Shown: positions 6,547 through 13,816 of the stretch, in pieces
How the letters are laid out: every line of letters begins with the position of its first letter
How positions within the stretch are numbered: position 1 is the stretch's first letter
NCBI GenBank assembly: GCA_035547055.1
Contig: DASZVN010000144.1
Location: forward strand, 1 to 16,344
Length of the DNA stretch: 16,344 nucleotides
Reading direction: 5' to 3'
Source: DASZVN01 sp035547055
GTDB taxonomy: Bacteria > Pseudomonadota > Alphaproteobacteria > Rhizobiales > Methylopilaceae
Translations under genes and position numbers: made by a program
The notes under the pieces: model-generated
What the model was told of the DNA's origin: nothing
The model's input: only the letters and a program-made list of their open reading frames with translations
Database searches by the model: none

Positions 6547-8061
6547 TCAGGCTCGGCTGTCGTAGACCTGGTCGTAGACGGCGAGCCGGGCGGACGGAGG
6601 CTCGGTGGTGGCAGCGATCCGATCGCCGAAGATGAGGAGGCGGTTGTCGGCGCCCGCGTCCTGGCGCGGCCAGGACGGCAGGCCGGAGCCGTTGGGATCG
6701 GCCGCCGTCGCGAAGCGTACCCAGATGTCCTGCATCGTCGCCGCGAGCGCCCGGTCGGTCGCGTCATAGTCCGGCCCGTCGGGCAGGTTGTTGAACACGT
6801 AGGAGACCTCGCCGCCGTGATGCGGCCCGTCGGCGAGATAGGGTGCCCGGCGGATGAAGCGGTAGCGCCACACCGGCGCCCCGCGCGCGACCAGCGCCCG
6901 CGCGACGCCCTCGGCCCCGTAGTTGAACTGGCTGTCGGCAAAGGCCTCCGCCACCCGCCCCGGCACATCAGCGTCGACCGCGACCGGATAGGCCGCCGCG
7001 ACCGCGGCCTCGGCGCCGGCGAAATTGTCGGCGAGCAGGCGATGCCAGTCGGCCGCCGTCTTCACCGTCCAGGTCGCCACCATGCTGGTGCCCTCGTCCG
7101 CATTGGTCCCGACGATCGAGGGCACCGGGTGGAAATGGCCGGCGCGGAAGGCGGTGCGGTCGTCCTCGGGGATGACGACGCCGTCGGCGATCGGCCGGAG
7201 CACGCGGGGATGGGTCAGCGCCCGCATCTTCGGTACCAGGAGATTGGTCTTGGCGAGCAGCTCCTGCCACGGCAGGCGGCGGAGCGCCGCAATGTCATCG
7301 CCGAGCACGCGGCCCGCCTCCTCCGCCTCGGCGAGGGTCGCCAGCGGCCGCATCGCGCCGGGGCTTTCCATGATCGCGCGCTGGAACAGGCCGGCCGCGC
7401 CCGGTGCGGTCAGGAGCAGCGAGATCTGCGCCGCCCCGGCCGACACCCCGAACAGCGTCACCCGGTCCGGATCGCCGCCGAAACCGGCGATGTTGTCGCG
7501 GATCCAGCGCAGCGCGGCGATGATGTCGAGGACGCCGTAGTTGCCGGAAAAGCCCTCGGCCGATTCCGCCGTCAGCGCCGGGTGGGCGAGAAAGCCGAAC
7601 AGGCCGAGCCGGTAGTTGACCGTGACCAGCACCACGCCCTTGCGGGCGAAGCCGGTGCCGTCGCTCCGCTCGTCCGAGCCCGAGCCAAAGATGAAGCTGC
7701 CGCCGTAGAACCACACCATCACCGGCAGCGTCTCGCCGGGCGCGCGGGCCGGGGTCCAGACGTTGACGGCCAGGCAGTCCTCGCCTTGCCGCGTCGAGCG
7801 GTAGCCGTCGCTGGTCTGGCCCTTGCCCTGCGGGCAGTCGGGCGGCCAGTCGGTCATTGCCCGCACGCCGGACCAGGGCGTCGCCGGCGCCGGCGGCCGC
7901 CAGCGCAGCGCCCCGGTCGCCGGCGCCGCATAGGGCAGGCCCTTGTAGACCGTGACGCCGTGGCCGGCATCGGCGCCGGAGACCGCGCCGGCCGAGGTCT
8001 GGACCACGCCAAGGCCCGGCGCGGCGCCTTCGGCCGCGATGCCTGCCCCAATGTTCGCCAT
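6547..8061 (-). CDS. Type B carboxylesterase (COesterase family)
   Basis: A 504-residue alpha/beta hydrolase of the carboxylesterase B family, expected to split carboxylic esters. Visible features in order are KGLPYAAPATGALRW (N-terminal family motif), EDCLAVNVWTP, the oxyanion region FYGGSF (119-121), and the nucleophile elbow FGVSAGA with S207. The acidic residue E323 lies in GTNADEG and the histidine H415 in HHGGEV, completing the triad. Two deviations are seen: the usual HGG of the oxyanion hole is YGG, and the elbow is GVSAG rather than GESAG. No signal peptide is visible, so the product should be cytoplasmic. The ATG at 8061 (MANIGAG) sits about 20 residues before the first family motif; the ribosome site is weak and a GTG three codons upstream is possible. 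It is convergent with the DUF4175 gene. The substrate is unknown. Confidence 0.92.
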   Translation of the reverse strand: MANIGAGIAAEGAAPGLGVVQTSAGAVSGADAGHGVTVYKGLPYAAPATGALRWRPPAPATPWSGVRAMTDWPPDCPQGKGQTSDGYRSTRQGEDCLAVNVWTPARAPGETLPVMVWFYGGSFIFGSGSDERSDGTGFARKGVVLVTVNYRLGLFGFLAHPALTAESAEGFSGNYGVLDIIAALRWIRDNIAGFGGDPDRVTLFGVSAGAAQISLLLTAPGAAGLFQRAIMESPGAMRPLATLAEAEEAGRVLGDDIAALRRLPWQELLAKTNLLVPKMRALTHPRVLRPIADGVVIPEDDRTAFRAGHFHPVPSIVGTNADEGTSMVATWTVKTAADWHRLLADNFAGAEAAVAAAYPVAVDADVPGRVAEAFADSQFNYGAEGVARALVARGAPVWRYRFIRRAPYLADGPHHGGEVSYVFNNLPDGPDYDATDRALAATMQDIWVRFATAADPNGSGLPSWPRQDAGADNRLLIFGDRIAATTEPPSARLAVYDQVYDSRA

Positions 8062-8133
8062 GCTGCGCACCCGCTTCGTCCGGCCGTCCGGCCTGCCTTG
8101 GGTTTGGTAGTTCCGGAACCCGGCCAACGCAAT

Positions 8134-8211
8134 CGGCGGCCGGCGAGCCGCGGCCTTGCCGGCCCGCCGGCTTTGCCGGCATGGTCTCGACCGCTCGCGG
8201 CCCGGCCGCCG
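8134..8211. repeat. GC-only inverted repeat upstream of the sulfotransferase gene
   Basis: CGGCGGCCGG at 8134-8143 is complementary to CCGGCCGCCG at 8202-8211, with 58 bases between them that hold several further GCCGGC self-complementary units separated by short T-containing spacers. It could fold as a branched structure in the 171-bp gap between two divergent starts. In DNA of this base composition such pairings arise easily, so a function is uncertain. Confidence 0.35.
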
Positions 8212-8232
8212 AGATTGCCGCGAGGGCGCACG

Positions 8233-9225
8233 ATGAAGCAGCTCATCATCCACGCCGGCATCCAGCGGACCGGCACGACGACGCTGCAGTCCTATCTTGC
8301 GACCCATGCCGATGCGCTCAGGCGCCAGGGCCTCCACTACGCCGTCGCAAGCCGGACATCCAATCATCAGGAACTGGGGTGGGCGCTCAGGCGGGGCGAG
8401 GTCGACGCGGCAGCCTTCGCCGCCTGGATAGCCCGGGAGAGCCGCCCGGACTGCAACCGGACACTCCTGAGCGCCGAAGTGTTCTGCACGCTGCGGAATC
8501 TGTCGTTCCTCGACGAGGCGCGAAAGGAGCACGACGTCGTCGCAGTGTTCTACCTCAGGCGTCAGGACGAATGGCTGAGCTCCTGGTACAATGTAAACGT
8601 CAAGCTGGGGCCGTTCCGCGATCTCGCCCGGATGGGTCCGGAGGAATTTCTTGGACAGCGCGGGCGCTTTCATTGGCTGCGCTACGCCGGCATGCTCGAT
8701 ACCTGGGCGGCAGCGATCGGCGCCGACAATCTGCGAGTCCGGGTGGTCGAGCCGGCGCAGGTGTCCGACGTGGTCGCCGATTTCCTCGCGATCATCGGCG
8801 CATCGTCGCTGCCGCCCGCTCGAGCGCGCAGCAATGTCAGCCTCGCCGCCGATCAGATCGCTTTCCTTCGCGCGCTGAACCCATCACGTCCGGCACGCCG
8901 CAAAATATCGCGCGCCCTCGCCGCCATACTAAGCGATGCCCCGGTGACGGTGTTCTCGCCCGAGACGCGGCGCGCGATCCTCGCCGATTACGCAAGCGAC
9001 AACGCCGCCGCGGCGCGCCGCCATCTCCGGCGCGCCGACGGACGCCTCTTCCTGAACGACACGGTGCCCGATGACGCGCCGTGGTACCGGGGCGACGTCT
9101 GGAGCGATCCAGAGCGGCTGCGCCGCTACGTCGATGCCGCAATTGCCGCGCTGGATGGCGAGGCCGCCGCCGCGGCCCCGCCGGTGCGGCGCAAGACGCC
9201 GCAGGTCAGAATCAAGACCGGCTGA
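8233..9225 (+). CDS. Sulfotransferase-like protein (PAPS-binding fold)
   Basis: A 330-residue protein. The N-terminus IIHAGIQRTGTTTLQ (5-19) matches the phosphosulfate-binding loop of PAPS-dependent sulfotransferases (xHxGxxKTGTTxLQ), with arginine R12 in place of the usual lysine. YLRRQDEWLSSWYN (107-120) fits the second cofactor site, where an arginine and a serine hold the 3'-phosphate. It would move sulfate from PAPS to a carbohydrate or other acceptor, but nothing here names the acceptor. The C-terminal third (FLNDTVPDDAPWY onward) is not recognised, and the end is alanine-rich and basic. The ATG at 8233 has GAGGG (8223-8227) upstream. Codon use differs slightly from the neighbours: CTC-AGG pairs occur three times and A/T third positions are more frequent. 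With no sulfation or glycan genes beside it, this suggests acquisition by transfer. Confidence 0.75.
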   Translation: MKQLIIHAGIQRTGTTTLQSYLATHADALRRQGLHYAVASRTSNHQELGWALRRGEVDAAAFAAWIARESRPDCNRTLLSAEVFCTLRNLSFLDEARKEHDVVAVFYLRRQDEWLSSWYNVNVKLGPFRDLARMGPEEFLGQRGRFHWLRYAGMLDTWAAAIGADNLRVRVVEPAQVSDVVADFLAIIGASSLPPARARSNVSLAADQIAFLRALNPSRPARRKISRALAAILSDAPVTVFSPETRRAILADYASDNAAAARRHLRRADGRLFLNDTVPDDAPWYRGDVWSDPERLRRYVDAAIAALDGEAAAAAPPVRRKTPQVRIKTG

Positions 9226-9237
9226 GGCGTCATCCGC

Positions 9238-10455
9238 TCATTCCAGATTGACCGGCTTCAGGCTCGCCACGGTCGGCAGCGTCACGTCGGGGCGGCCGTA
9301 GTCCGGCTGCATCGGGTAGGAGACGATCTCCTTGTTGTAGAGCTCGCCAGTCTTCGGATCCTTCTCGACGCGGCGGATATAGACGTTCTGGATGATGTCG
9401 CGGGTCTTCGGGTCGATCTTCACCGGGCCGCGAATATCCTCGAAGGCGAAGCCCCGCGCCGCCGCCATCGCCTTGTCGCCGTCCTTCTCGCCGTGGGTCG
9501 CCTGAATCATGTGGTAGAGCAGCGTCATCGCCGCGGTGCCGTCGGCGTGGTAGGGGGTCGCCCTCACCTTCGGATACATCTCGTTCAGCACCTTCTTGAA
9601 CGCTGCGTTCTCGGCGTTCTGGTGCGCCTCCGAATAATAGAAGTCGGTGATGAGGCCGAGGACCATGTCGCCGTATTTCGGCAGGTCGTTCTCGTCGGTC
9701 TCGCCCTGGCCGAGATAGGTGACGCCGGACGCCTTGAGCCCGCTGTTGTTGTAGGCGGTCAGGAACTCGTAGGTCGGGCCGCCGCCGGGCAGGAAGCCGA
9801 ACAGCGCGTCGGGATTCATCGTCTGGGCGCGCTGGATGTAGGGCACGAAGTCGGTGGTCGAGAGCGGCATCCGGATCTTGCCGGCAATGGTGCCGCCGTT
9901 CTTCTCGAAGGTGTCGTCGAAGGCCTTCTCGCCGTCCCAGCCGGGCGCGTAGTCGGCGACCAGCGAGACGATGCGCTTGAAGCCATGGTTCCTGGCGTAG
10001 ATCGCCTCGGGCGCCGAGATCTGGGCGACGGTGTCGCAGGTGCGCAGCAGGTAGTCCGACTTCGGCAGGATCGAGGACGACGCGGCCGTCATGATGATGA
10101 TCGGCACGTGCGCGGTGTTGGCGAAGCTCGCGAGCGCCAGCGCATTCGGCGAATAGACCAGGCCGATCAGGTACTGCACGCCCTGCTTGACGACGAGCTC
10201 CTGGGCCAGCGCCTTGGCCTTCAGCGGGTCGGGACCCGGGAGGTCGCGCTTGATCAGCTCGACCTTGTTCCCGTCGACGCTGTCGCCGTGCATCTTCATG
10301 TAGACTTCGATGCCCTGCGACCACGACGTGCCGTAGATCGAGGCCGGTCCCGAGAACGGGGCGATGAAGCCGACCTTGACCGTCTTGGCCGCCGCCGGCG
10401 CCGCCGCGAGCCCGACCGCAAGCGCCATCGCGCCGATGCGCATGGGTATCGCCAT
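9238..10455 (-). CDS. Liv-type ABC transporter periplasmic substrate-binding protein
   Basis: A 405-residue class I periplasmic binding protein (Peripla_BP_6 type). A signal peptide is clear: a short basic start, a hydrophobic core (IGAMALAVGLAAAP), then cleavage after AAA at residue 23. The mature protein begins KTVKVGFIAPFSGPASIYG, the usual first strand and ligand loop, and continues with the two-lobe pattern (YLIGLVYSPNALA, ALFGFLPGGGPTYEF). Proteins of this group bind branched-chain amino acids, amides, or aromatic and other carboxylates; the ligand cannot be told here. The ATG at 10455 has GGGAGG 5 bases upstream. No permease or ATPase genes are next to it, so it must work with a transporter encoded elsewhere. 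Its 3' end faces the sulfotransferase gene with a 12-bp gap, and its 5' end is divergent from the CoA-transferase gene (155 bp). Confidence 0.92.
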   Translation of the reverse strand: MAIPMRIGAMALAVGLAAAPAAAKTVKVGFIAPFSGPASIYGTSWSQGIEVYMKMHGDSVDGNKVELIKRDLPGPDPLKAKALAQELVVKQGVQYLIGLVYSPNALALASFANTAHVPIIIMTAASSSILPKSDYLLRTCDTVAQISAPEAIYARNHGFKRIVSLVADYAPGWDGEKAFDDTFEKNGGTIAGKIRMPLSTTDFVPYIQRAQTMNPDALFGFLPGGGPTYEFLTAYNNSGLKASGVTYLGQGETDENDLPKYGDMVLGLITDFYYSEAHQNAENAAFKKVLNEMYPKVRATPYHADGTAAMTLLYHMIQATHGEKDGDKAMAAARGFAFEDIRGPVKIDPKTRDIIQNVYIRRVEKDPKTGELYNKEIVSYPMQPDYGRPDVTLPTVASLKPVNLE

Positions 10456-10610
10456 CGTATCCTCCCGTGATTCCGGCGATCGTTCATCGACCGTCCGCTG
10501 CACCCTGGCAGCATCGCCCGCCGTCCCCGTGCGATCAAGCCAGGCGGGACACCCTGCCGTCTCGCCATCGGGCGCGGCGTTGCCTAAGGTCCCGCCCGGG
10601 AGGACACCAG

Positions 10611-11783
10611 ATGCCGGCCAGAGCACCCCTCGGACGTTTCCGCGTGATCGATCTCACCCGCGTCCGCTCCGGGCCGACGGCGGTGCGCCAGCTCGCCGAC
10701 TGGGGCGCCGACGTCATCAAGGTCGAGGCGCCGGGCGGCGACGTGTTCTCGTCCAATCGTGCCGGCGGCGACTTCCAGAACCTCCATCGCAACAAGCGCA
10801 GCATCACGCTCGACCTCAAGCAGCCCGACGCCAAGCGCATCTTCATGCGCATGGTCGAGGACGCCGACGTCGTGGTCGAGAACTACCGCCCCGACGTGAA
10901 GAAGCGGCTCGGCATCGACTATCCGACCCTCTCCGCGCTGAACCCGCGCCTCGTCTACGGCTCGATTTCCGGCTTCGGCCAGGACGGGCCATATGCGATG
11001 CGGCCGGGCTTCGACCAAGTGGCGCAGGGCATGGGCGGGCTGATGTCGATCACCGGGCTGCCCGGCCAAGGGCCGGTGCGCGCCGGCACCGCGATCGCCG
11101 ACCTCACCGCCGGCCTGTTCTGCGCCATGGGCATCCTCACCGCCCTCCTGGAGCGCGAGGAGTCCGGTCACGGCCAGTGGGTCCACACCTCGCTGCTCGA
11201 AGCGCAGATCTTCATGCTTGACTTCCAGGCCGCGCGCTGGCTGGTCGACGGCGAGGTCGCCGGCCAGGCCGGCAACGACCACCCCACCAACTATCCGACC
11301 GGGCTGTTCGAGACCGCCGACGGCCACCTCAACATCGCCGCCTCCGGCCAGGCGATGTGGGAGCGGCTGTGCAAGGTGATGGATGTCGAGCAGCTTCGCG
11401 ACCACCCCGACTACGCGACCGACGTCGGCCGCTCGAAGAACCGCGCCGCCCTCGCGAAGGAGCTTGCCGCCGTCACCCGCACGCGGCCGACCGCCGACTG
11501 GGTGAAAGCTCTGAACGAGGCCGGGGTACCGTGCGGCCCGGTCTACCGCATCGACGAGATGTTCGGCGATCCGCAGGTCCGCCACCTCGGCATCGCCCAG
11601 TCGATCGACCGCGACGGCCGTGAGCCGATCACCCTGGTCGGCCAGCCCGTGCATCTGTCGCGCACGCCGTCCAAGCTCGAGACGGCGACGCCCGAGAACG
11701 GCGAGCACAGTCAGGCTATCCTGGAAGAGCTCGGCTTCTCGGCCGCCGAGATCGCCGGCTTCCGCGACCGCGGCGCGGTTTGA
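10611..11783 (+). CDS. CaiB/BaiF-type (class III) CoA-transferase
   Basis: A 390-residue family III CoA-transferase, which moves CoA between carboxylic acids. Family landmarks are VIDLTRVRSGPTAVRQLADWGADVIKVEAP at the start, NKRSITLDL, the DVVVENYRPDV block, GSISGFGQDGPY, and the catalytic aspartate D164 in AIADLTAGLF. The middle part SGHGQWVHTSLLEAQ and the late VPCGPVY are also typical. Length is normal for the family (about 380-410). The ATG at 10611 has GGGAGG (10598-10603) 7 bases upstream. It is divergent from the binding-protein gene, which suggests, but does not prove, that the imported acid is activated by this enzyme. The substrate is unknown. No acyl-CoA dehydrogenase or hydratase genes follow. 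Confidence 0.93.
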   Translation: MPARAPLGRFRVIDLTRVRSGPTAVRQLADWGADVIKVEAPGGDVFSSNRAGGDFQNLHRNKRSITLDLKQPDAKRIFMRMVEDADVVVENYRPDVKKRLGIDYPTLSALNPRLVYGSISGFGQDGPYAMRPGFDQVAQGMGGLMSITGLPGQGPVRAGTAIADLTAGLFCAMGILTALLEREESGHGQWVHTSLLEAQIFMLDFQAARWLVDGEVAGQAGNDHPTNYPTGLFETADGHLNIAASGQAMWERLCKVMDVEQLRDHPDYATDVGRSKNRAALAKELAAVTRTRPTADWVKALNEAGVPCGPVYRIDEMFGDPQVRHLGIAQSIDRDGREPITLVGQPVHLSRTPSKLETATPENGEHSQAILEELGFSAAEIAGFRDRGAV

Positions 11784-11820
11784 AGGCGCGTGGCACTGCG
11801 GCGCCGAAAGGAAGTCGTGG

Positions 11821-11843
11821 ATGGCCGGGACATGCCCGGCCAT
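11821..11843. repeat. Short perfect palindrome of a dispersed repeat type
   Basis: ATGGCCGGG (11821-11829) and CCCGGCCAT (11835-11843) pair perfectly around the loop ACATG, 38 bases after the CoA-transferase stop. Similar GGCCGGGACA-GCCCGGCCATGACG units are, from memory, common between genes in several alphaproteobacterial genomes. It may act as a 3' end or terminator-like hairpin. No T-run follows. Confidence 0.7.
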
Positions 11844-11922
11844 GACGGGGAGTGTCGCCTGCCGGCGCGACGGCGGCGGTTTTCCGGGGCTGGCACCGCG
11901 GGCGCGGCTGGTTTATGGCATC

Positions 11923-11944
11923 CTGTCCCGCCGGCGCGGGACGG
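11923..11944. other. Hairpin just upstream of infA
   Basis: GTCCCGC (11925-11931) pairs with GCGGGAC (11936-11942) around CGGC, and flanking CC/GG bases add to the stem. It lies 33 bases before the infA start and would fall in the 5' untranslated region if transcription begins upstream. It could be an end-of-transcript hairpin for the previous gene or a leader structure. The sequence does not decide between them. Confidence 0.4.
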
Positions 11945-11959
11945 GCGGAGATCGCGGCG

Positions 11960-11980
11960 ATGAAAAGGAACGGCGCTTGA
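11960..11980 (+). CDS. Possible six-codon leader peptide overlapping the infA start
   Basis: An ATG at 11960 opens the six-residue frame MKRNGA, whose TGA stop (11978-11980) overlaps the TTG start of infA (11977-11979). GGCGGAG lies upstream at 11944-11950. The arrangement TTGA would allow translational coupling. There is no evidence that it is expressed, and it may be chance. Confidence 0.2.
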   Translation: MKRNGA

Positions 11981-12249
11981 GCAAGGAAGAGCTGCTGGAA
12001 TTCGAAGGCGTGGTGGAAGAGGTGCTGCCGGACGGCCGCTTCCGCGTGAAGCTCGATAACGAGCACGAGGTCCTGGCCTATCTGTCCGGCCGCATGAAGA
12101 AGAATCGCATCCGCACGCTCGCCGGCGACCGCGTCACGGTCGAGATGTCGCCCTATGACCTCGAGAAGGGCCGCATCAACTTCCGCCACAAGCTGCCGAA
12201 CGCCGCGCCGACGCCCGGGCCGCGCCGCCCGCAGTTCCGCCGCCGCTAA
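11977..12249 (+). CDS. infA: Translation initiation factor IF-1, long basic-tailed form
   Basis: A 90-residue OB-fold (S1-type) protein that occupies the ribosomal A site on the small subunit during initiation. SKEELLEFEGVVEEVLPDGRFRVKL, SGRMKKNRIRTLAGDRVTVEMSPYDL and GRINFRHK are the standard IF-1 blocks. Canonical IF-1 ends at about residue 72; this one continues with LPNAAPTPGPRRP and ends FRRR. Longer tails of this kind are known from second IF-1 copies in Alphaproteobacteria such as Bradyrhizobium, so this may be a paralogue; the rest of the genome would tell. The start is TTG at 11977: AAGGAA (11965-11970) is 6 bases upstream and no in-frame ATG exists near the family start. Its stop codon touches the end of the convergent kinase gene with no bases between. 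Confidence 0.93.
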   Translation: MSKEELLEFEGVVEEVLPDGRFRVKLDNEHEVLAYLSGRMKKNRIRTLAGDRVTVEMSPYDLEKGRINFRHKLPNAAPTPGPRRPQFRRR

Positions 12250-13761
12250 CTAGGCTGCACCGACCGCGGCGCGCGCGCCGCGAAGGGTTTCCCCGATCCC
12301 GGCGCCCGCATCGATCCGCGGCCACGACAGGTCGCCGAGGGACCGCGCCGCCTGCGCCTCGACCACCGCCGCGGTGGCATCGGACGCATCGCCTTTCCGT
12401 GCTTCGACCCTCTGCGCCAGCGCCGCGACCGGCGCGTCCAGCCAGAGTCCGGTGAACGGCACGCCGGCGTCGGCGGCCACGCGCGCGATGGCCTCGCGCT
12501 CCTCGAACCGCTGGTGCACCGCATCGACGGTCACGCTGCATCCCGCCGCGAGCGCCGCGGCCGCGAGGCGGCGCAGGGCGGCGTAGACCTGCGCGGTCGC
12601 TTCCTGCGAATAGGCCGCTTCCGGCAGCCGCTCGGTCTCGGCCGCGCGAAACAGGCGCTTGCGCTCGATGTCGCTGCGAAGATGCACCGCCCCCGGCGGA
12701 GAGCCCATCTCGGGCGCTAGAGCGGCGGCGATCGTGGTCTTGCCGCTGCCCGACAGCCCGCCGACCGCGACGAGCCGCGGCGGCGTTGCGGCCATGAAAC
12801 GGCACGCCGCGGCAAAATAGGCGCGGGCCTCGCCTTCCTGCCCGCCCGCCGCGACGGCAACCTTGGCGCGGATCAGGGCGCGGAGCGCCAGGAACAGCGG
12901 CAGCGCGGCGAGCCCCGCGATCTCGGCAGCTTCGTCGTCCGCGCCCCAGAGATAGCGGTTCAGCACGCGGTTCGCGGCGGCATGGAGGCCGCGCTGCCAC
13001 AAGTCCATCACCAGGAAAGCGAGGTCGTAAAGCACGTCCGTCGTCGCGATCGACTCGTCGAACTCGATCGCATCGAACAGCACCGGCCGGCCGTCGATCA
13101 GCGCGATGTTGCGGAGGTGGAGGTCGCCATGGCAGCGCCGCACCCGGCCGGCGGCGCCTCGCGCCAGGAGAAGCGGACGGAGGCGGGCGAAGGCGGTTCG
13201 CATCGCCCCGGCCAGCGGCTCCGCCTCGGCCGGCGGGAACACCGTCGGCGCGGCCGCGATCTCGGCCAGCGTTTCCTCGAGATTGTCGCCGAGCGCCGCC
13301 GTCGCGGCGGTGCCGTCGCTGATGGCCGCCCGGGCATGCGCGGCCATGACGGCCTCGACCAGCGCCGGCACGAGTTCATCGGGAAACTCGCCCCGCTCGG
13401 CGAGGCGGTCGAGCGTCCGGTCCTCGTCGAAGCGCTTGAGGTGCACCGCCCACTCCACCACCTCGCCGTCGCCGCCGAGGCGGAGCCCATCCCCGGCGCG
13501 CACGATCGGCACGATGCCGCGATAGATCGCCGGCGCGTTGTCGCGGTTCACCGCGATCTCGGCCGCGCAGGCCTGGCGCCGCTTCTCCAGCGTCGAGAAG
13601 TCCATGAACGGGAAGCGCACCGCGCGCTTGACCTTGTAGACGTCGTCGCCTGCGAGGAAGACCGCGGCGCCATGGGTGTCGATCCGCCGCACCGCCGCCG
13701 TCATCCCGTGCGTCGCCGGATCGGCGAGAAAGGCGAACACGTCGGCCTGCTGGTCTGCCAT
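12250..13761 (-). CDS. Fused aminoglycoside-phosphotransferase-like / P-loop kinase-like protein
   Basis: A 503-residue two-domain protein of a widespread uncharacterised family (COG2187 joined to COG0645). The first part (about 1-300) is a phosphotransferase-like fold with the VYKVKRAVRFPFMDFS strand and the catalytic loop HGDLHLRN, in which D213 is the expected base. The second part (about 325-490) is an AAA_33-type kinase domain with the Walker A motif GLSGSGKTT (K341), then VHLRSDIERKRLF and VTVDAVHQRFEER. The natural substrates are not known; despite the family name there is no reason to call it a resistance enzyme. The ATG at 13761 fits the family start (MADQQADVFAFLADPATHG); an ATG 11 codons upstream is in frame. 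Neither has a good ribosome site. It lies 55 bp downstream of marR on the same strand and may be cotranscribed with it. Confidence 0.9.
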   Translation of the reverse strand: MADQQADVFAFLADPATHGMTAAVRRIDTHGAAVFLAGDDVYKVKRAVRFPFMDFSTLEKRRQACAAEIAVNRDNAPAIYRGIVPIVRAGDGLRLGGDGEVVEWAVHLKRFDEDRTLDRLAERGEFPDELVPALVEAVMAAHARAAISDGTAATAALGDNLEETLAEIAAAPTVFPPAEAEPLAGAMRTAFARLRPLLLARGAAGRVRRCHGDLHLRNIALIDGRPVLFDAIEFDESIATTDVLYDLAFLVMDLWQRGLHAAANRVLNRYLWGADDEAAEIAGLAALPLFLALRALIRAKVAVAAGGQEGEARAYFAAACRFMAATPPRLVAVGGLSGSGKTTIAAALAPEMGSPPGAVHLRSDIERKRLFRAAETERLPEAAYSQEATAQVYAALRRLAAAALAAGCSVTVDAVHQRFEEREAIARVAADAGVPFTGLWLDAPVAALAQRVEARKGDASDATAAVVEAQAARSLGDLSWPRIDAGAGIGETLRGARAAVGAA

Positions 13762-13816
13762 GCCTCGATTTCGGCTGCCGCGCTGCCCTGTCATCTAGGG
13801 CGCGCGCATCCGCCGG

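Noticed and set aside
6514..8232. Upstream extension of the sulfotransferase frame to 903 codons
   Set aside because: This stretch is antisense to the carboxylesterase; the phosphate-binding loop of sulfotransferases normally lies within the first 20 residues, as it does from 8233.
10584..11843. A 419-codon minus-strand frame across the CoA-transferase gene
   Set aside because: It mirrors the CaiB/BaiF gene and resembles no known protein.
12250..13761. Reading the phosphotransferase-like domain as an aminoglycoside resistance gene
   Set aside because: The domain is fused to a P-loop kinase-like domain in a widespread chromosomal family with no shown resistance role.
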